Assembly (NCBI GenBank): GCA_030631125.1
Contig: DAOVLS010000003.1
Span: 1-23,065 of the forward strand
Length of the DNA: 23,065 nt
Direction: 5' to 3'
Origin: Planctomycetales bacterium
Lineage (GTDB): Bacteria; Planctomycetota; Phycisphaerae; SM23-33
This document shows positions 21,092 through 23,065 of this stretch, piece by piece. Numbering within the stretch: the first letter of the stretch is position 1; every line of letters begins with the position of its first letter. The notes beneath the pieces are model-generated. The model was not told the DNA's origin. It saw only the letters and a program-made list of their open reading frames with translations, and did not search any database. A program made the position numbers and the translations under genes.

Positions 21092-22591
21092 CTATCGTAT
21101 CACCGCTCTGCGGCGTCTAATCATCAGTCCCACCGCCCCAATCGCCAGCAGCGTCAGGCTGGCCGGCTCGGGCACGATGGTAACCTGTGCAATATAGATA
21201 CGGTTCTCCGGGAAGTAGATGCGTCCGCCCGCCCCGTCATCCCAGAATATCTGCCCGTGCGCAGCGGTCTGGGTGAGGTCAACACCGAAGAAAATGGGCG
21301 CTGGGTTCACCTGGTCGCCGGTGGTGGTGCCCCATGTGGTACTGTCGGAGTCACCGAAATCCCAAAAGACTATCTCGTCGATGTTGCCGGCCCGGAGCGT
21401 AGCTTCTGATACGTCAATGCGGATTACCTGCTGATCGCCCCAGTTGTTCTGCTGGAAATTGTACTCGGTCTCGCCGGCCAGGCCCGCGATAACCCCGCCG
21501 TCGGAAGCGCCGTCGTGATATTCCGAATCATCCAGGAAGGCGTCGGCATAGGTGTACGGGTTGCCCTTGTCATCGACCAGGTTGGCCAATATCTCGCTTG
21601 GGCGCCGATTGCCCCAGACCACGTCGCCTGCAACGAGAGCATAAGAATCGCGTTCCTTGATCTCCATCGAGTTGATGATGCCGGTCAGGTCGGCTGCGTT
21701 ATAGCCGTTGGCGGTCATACGCGTCGCGTTTTCTGGCCATGAATATGTCCCGGCCGTGGGGGTGCCCGAGGTCGGATCCTCAAACACCGGAGGATGGAAC
21801 CTGTCGCCACCGGGTCCCAAGCTGGGAATGTTGACGTTTACATCATTGGCCTTGTCGCTAATGTCATTACTGACGGAGACCTGGGGGTTAGAATAACTCT
21901 TCCCGAATCCGGTTACGTCTATGCTTCCGTCGGGGTTGATGTTGGGGGTAAGCCCCTTGCCCTCGTGGACGAAAATGTCCATATTGACGAACCCGGCCGG
22001 GGTCTGGGGGTTAATCGGAACGGTGCCAAAAGGTTCCTCTGAGTGCGAAACCCAACCCAAAGCATAACCGTTGCGGGTCTCGTGCCGCTGCTCGACGACG
22101 GCCTGGACAGTCGCATCGGTCGAATAGGTATATCCGCCCTTCCAGTCGTTGTTGTCGAACTGGCTGTAGGTCATGTAGAACTGAATAGTGTTTTTGTTTT
22201 TTCCCGTGGGAGTCTGCCCCATCCAAAAGTTTTCCAGGCCGCTGTTGTTGTGCGAAGAGTAGTTAATCGGACCGGAGTTTATATCGCTGCCGGGAGCGTA
22301 GGTGCAGTCTCCGCCGTCGCGGCTGTAGTTGTGCTGCGAGTGACTTGACGCCGGCGTCCACCAGTTCTCAAAGGTAGCGATTTCAGTGTCGCCGGGGTCC
22401 AGAATACCGTTAGTGCCCTTGACGGGGTTCTTGTCACTGTAGATGTGCCAGGTCTTGACGTAACCGGTCCTCAGACCCCGAAACGCCGCGTCGGGATTCG
22501 GTTCCGATGGCGCTGAACGAGCCACAGACGGGACAACCACAAGCAGTGCGACAAGCACTATTAAAACCTTACCGAGCCGTAAGTCTTTCAT
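21092..22591 (-). CDS. Large PEP-CTERM surface protein
   Basis: This 499-residue exported protein has a signal peptide (about 1-27, VLIVLVALLVVVPSVARSA) and a full PEP-CTERM tail: PEP at 474-476, the hydrophobic helix LTLLAIGAVGLMI and the basic end RRRRAVIR. The mature part is rich in Asn, Asp, Gly, Ser and aromatic residues, typical of extracellular beta-rich domains, but I recognise no catalytic domain. It should be sorted by an exosortase and displayed on the surface or in the matrix. The start is supported by AGGAGG at 9 bases. A perfect-consensus promoter on the same strand is about 200 bases upstream, and a strong terminator follows. No exosortase gene is in the window. Confidence 0.92.
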   Translation of the reverse strand: MKDLRLGKVLIVLVALLVVVPSVARSAPSEPNPDAAFRGLRTGYVKTWHIYSDKNPVKGTNGILDPGDTEIATFENWWTPASSHSQHNYSRDGGDCTYAPGSDINSGPINYSSHNNSGLENFWMGQTPTGKNKNTIQFYMTYSQFDNNDWKGGYTYSTDATVQAVVEQRHETRNGYALGWVSHSEEPFGTVPINPQTPAGFVNMDIFVHEGKGLTPNINPDGSIDVTGFGKSYSNPQVSVSNDISDKANDVNVNIPSLGPGGDRFHPPVFEDPTSGTPTAGTYSWPENATRMTANGYNAADLTGIINSMEIKERDSYALVAGDVVWGNRRPSEILANLVDDKGNPYTYADAFLDDSEYHDGASDGGVIAGLAGETEYNFQQNNWGDQQVIRIDVSEATLRAGNIDEIVFWDFGDSDSTTWGTTTGDQVNPAPIFFGVDLTQTAAHGQIFWDDGAGGRIYFPENRIYIAQVTIVPEPASLTLLAIGAVGLMIRRRRAVIR

Positions 22592-22797
22592 TTGAGCACT
22601 CCTCCTACCAACAAAGGCAAATTTCCTTTATGAGCATTGTACCGAACTGATTTTACGATCCGTCACGAGCACATTCCCATCCGTGACAAGCCGCTTAAGC
22701 ATAAAGCATAACGATGTGCTTATGAGCGAGCATTTCGAGCAACAGTCACCCTGCCGAACGTGCCTCTCCGATTGCAACGTAACCTATTTTTCCTTCA
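22592..22797 (-). promoter_or_regulatory. Long structured 5' leader of the large PEP-CTERM gene
   Basis: Between the predicted transcription start near 22797 and the ATG at 22591 there is about 205 nt of leader. It contains the hairpin arms GTCACG (22662-22667) and CGTGAC (22682-22687). No known riboswitch class is recognisable to me. The open frame on the other strand here (22683-22958) is not supported as a gene. Confidence 0.4.
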
Positions 22798-22803
22798 CTA
22801 CTT

Positions 22804-22832
22804 ATTATAGGTTCAATGCCCGAATCTGTCAA
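22804..22832 (-). promoter_or_regulatory. Perfect-consensus promoter of the large PEP-CTERM gene
   Basis: On the minus strand TTGACA (22832-22827) and TATAAT (22809-22804) are separated by exactly 17 bases, a full match to the housekeeping consensus. The start site is predicted near 22797. It points to strong constitutive transcription of the surface protein. Confidence 0.8.
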
Positions 22833-22920
22833 CATGAAAAAATGAATAAAATTCGGATTTTTTCGCGTCATGACCGACCATTAATCGTATGCGTATGCAA
22901 TATCGGCAGAAAGCAGGACG

Positions 22921-22956
22921 GTTCTGCTCTGTTGAAAACAGAGCAGAACGGTTTTT
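22921..22956 (+). terminator. Hairpin with T-tract inside repeat D
   Basis: GTTCTGCTCTGTT (22921-22933) and AACAGAGCAGAAC (22937-22949) form a perfect 13-bp stem with a 3-base loop, followed by GGTTTTT. It looks like an intrinsic terminator on the plus strand, but no plus-strand gene ends just before it. It may simply be part of the repeat. Confidence 0.55.
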
Positions 22957-22997
22957 GATTTTTCAGCCGCGTTAGCGGTGCCTTTCTTAGCCACGGG
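22924..22997. repeat. Dispersed repeat D, copy 2
   Basis: Blocks at 22924-22941 and 22982-22997 are exact reverse complements of 1510-1527 and 1449-1464. The middle is different from copy 1. Here it adjoins a cluster of small palindromes continuing to the end of the window. Confidence 0.7.
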
Positions 22998-23047
22998 CGG
23001 AAGCCCGTGGTAGAATGGCGATCAATATGTACAAGCCCCAGCGGGGC
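22967..23047. repeat. Cluster of three REP-like palindromes
   Basis: CCGC-GTTA-GCGG (22967-22978), CCACGGGC-GGAA-GCCCGTGG (22991-23010) and GCCCC-AGC-GGGGC (23035-23047) are perfect hairpins in quick succession. The pattern resembles REP or terminator clusters. It runs to the edge of the window, so its extent is unknown. Confidence 0.7.
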
Positions 23048-23065
23048 GCCTTGGATACTATTGAC

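Noticed and set aside
22592..22797. Known riboswitch, such as a cyclic-di-GMP or cobalamin class
   Set aside because: I could not match the conserved cores of these classes to the leader, so I list it only as a structured leader.
22683..22958. 91-codon plus-strand frame
   Set aside because: It runs antisense through the consensus promoter and leader of the large PEP-CTERM gene and into the hairpin of repeat D, with no Shine-Dalgarno site.

Overview
The window reads as a GC-rich chromosomal segment of a Gram-negative, diderm bacterium, most likely a planctomycete of the Phycisphaerae or a close relative. The evidence is two PEP-CTERM surface proteins, two SpoIIE/RsbU-type phosphatases, LPS-kinase-like and heptosyltransferase-like genes, many lipoproteins, and intergenic spaces filled with short dispersed repeats. 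This placement rests on gene content and style, not on a marker-gene phylogeny. Housekeeping genes (miaB, clpX) are mixed with accessory ones.

Layout. 1-322 has no gene but carries REPIN-like nested hairpins. 323-1392 (minus) holds two small, distantly paralogous envelope proteins in visibly AT-richer DNA. 1545-4094 (minus) is a DUF2339 multi-pass membrane protein. 4228-5031 (plus) is a CDP-alcohol phosphatidyltransferase, overlapping tail to tail with miaB (5021-6373, minus). 6423-6701 is a small SHOCT-like membrane protein and 6808-8106 is clpX. 8264-8551 (minus) is a tiny PEP-CTERM protein with a consensus promoter. 8817-11486 is a GAF-SpoIIE phosphatase followed closely by a DUF89/ARMT1-type phosphatase.

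11718-17390 is a seven-gene envelope operon: DUF2752 protein, two paralogous lipoproteins, a GT-B fragment with only the nucleotide-sugar half, a protein with two WaaP/Kdo-kinase-like domains, a family-9 heptosyltransferase-like enzyme, and a DUF192 lipoprotein. Four consecutive junctions are 4-base start/stop overlaps and the last is a 7-base overlap, so translation is probably coupled. 17463-18577 is a toxin-antitoxin-like island: a MNT nucleotidyltransferase (minus) divergent from hicAB (plus), with a 16-bp inverted repeat in the shared gap over the hicA -35 box. 18658-19860 is a second SpoIIE phosphatase with a degenerate receiver-like N-terminus. 20288-21030 holds two overlapping small membrane-protein genes. 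21092-22591 (minus) is a large PEP-CTERM protein with a strong terminator and a perfect TTGACA-17-TATAAT promoter about 200 nt upstream.

The most unusual material is non-coding. A roughly 155-165 bp element (B) whose ends are inverted heptamer repeats occurs twice in opposite orientation, each time at the stop codon of a gene. A second family (C) forms a three-unit tandem array next to one B copy and a single inverted copy upstream of the first SpoIIE gene. A third family (D) occurs near both ends of the window in inverted orientation. Short heptamer runs touch several stop codons. I see no transposase, tRNA, rRNA or CRISPR array.
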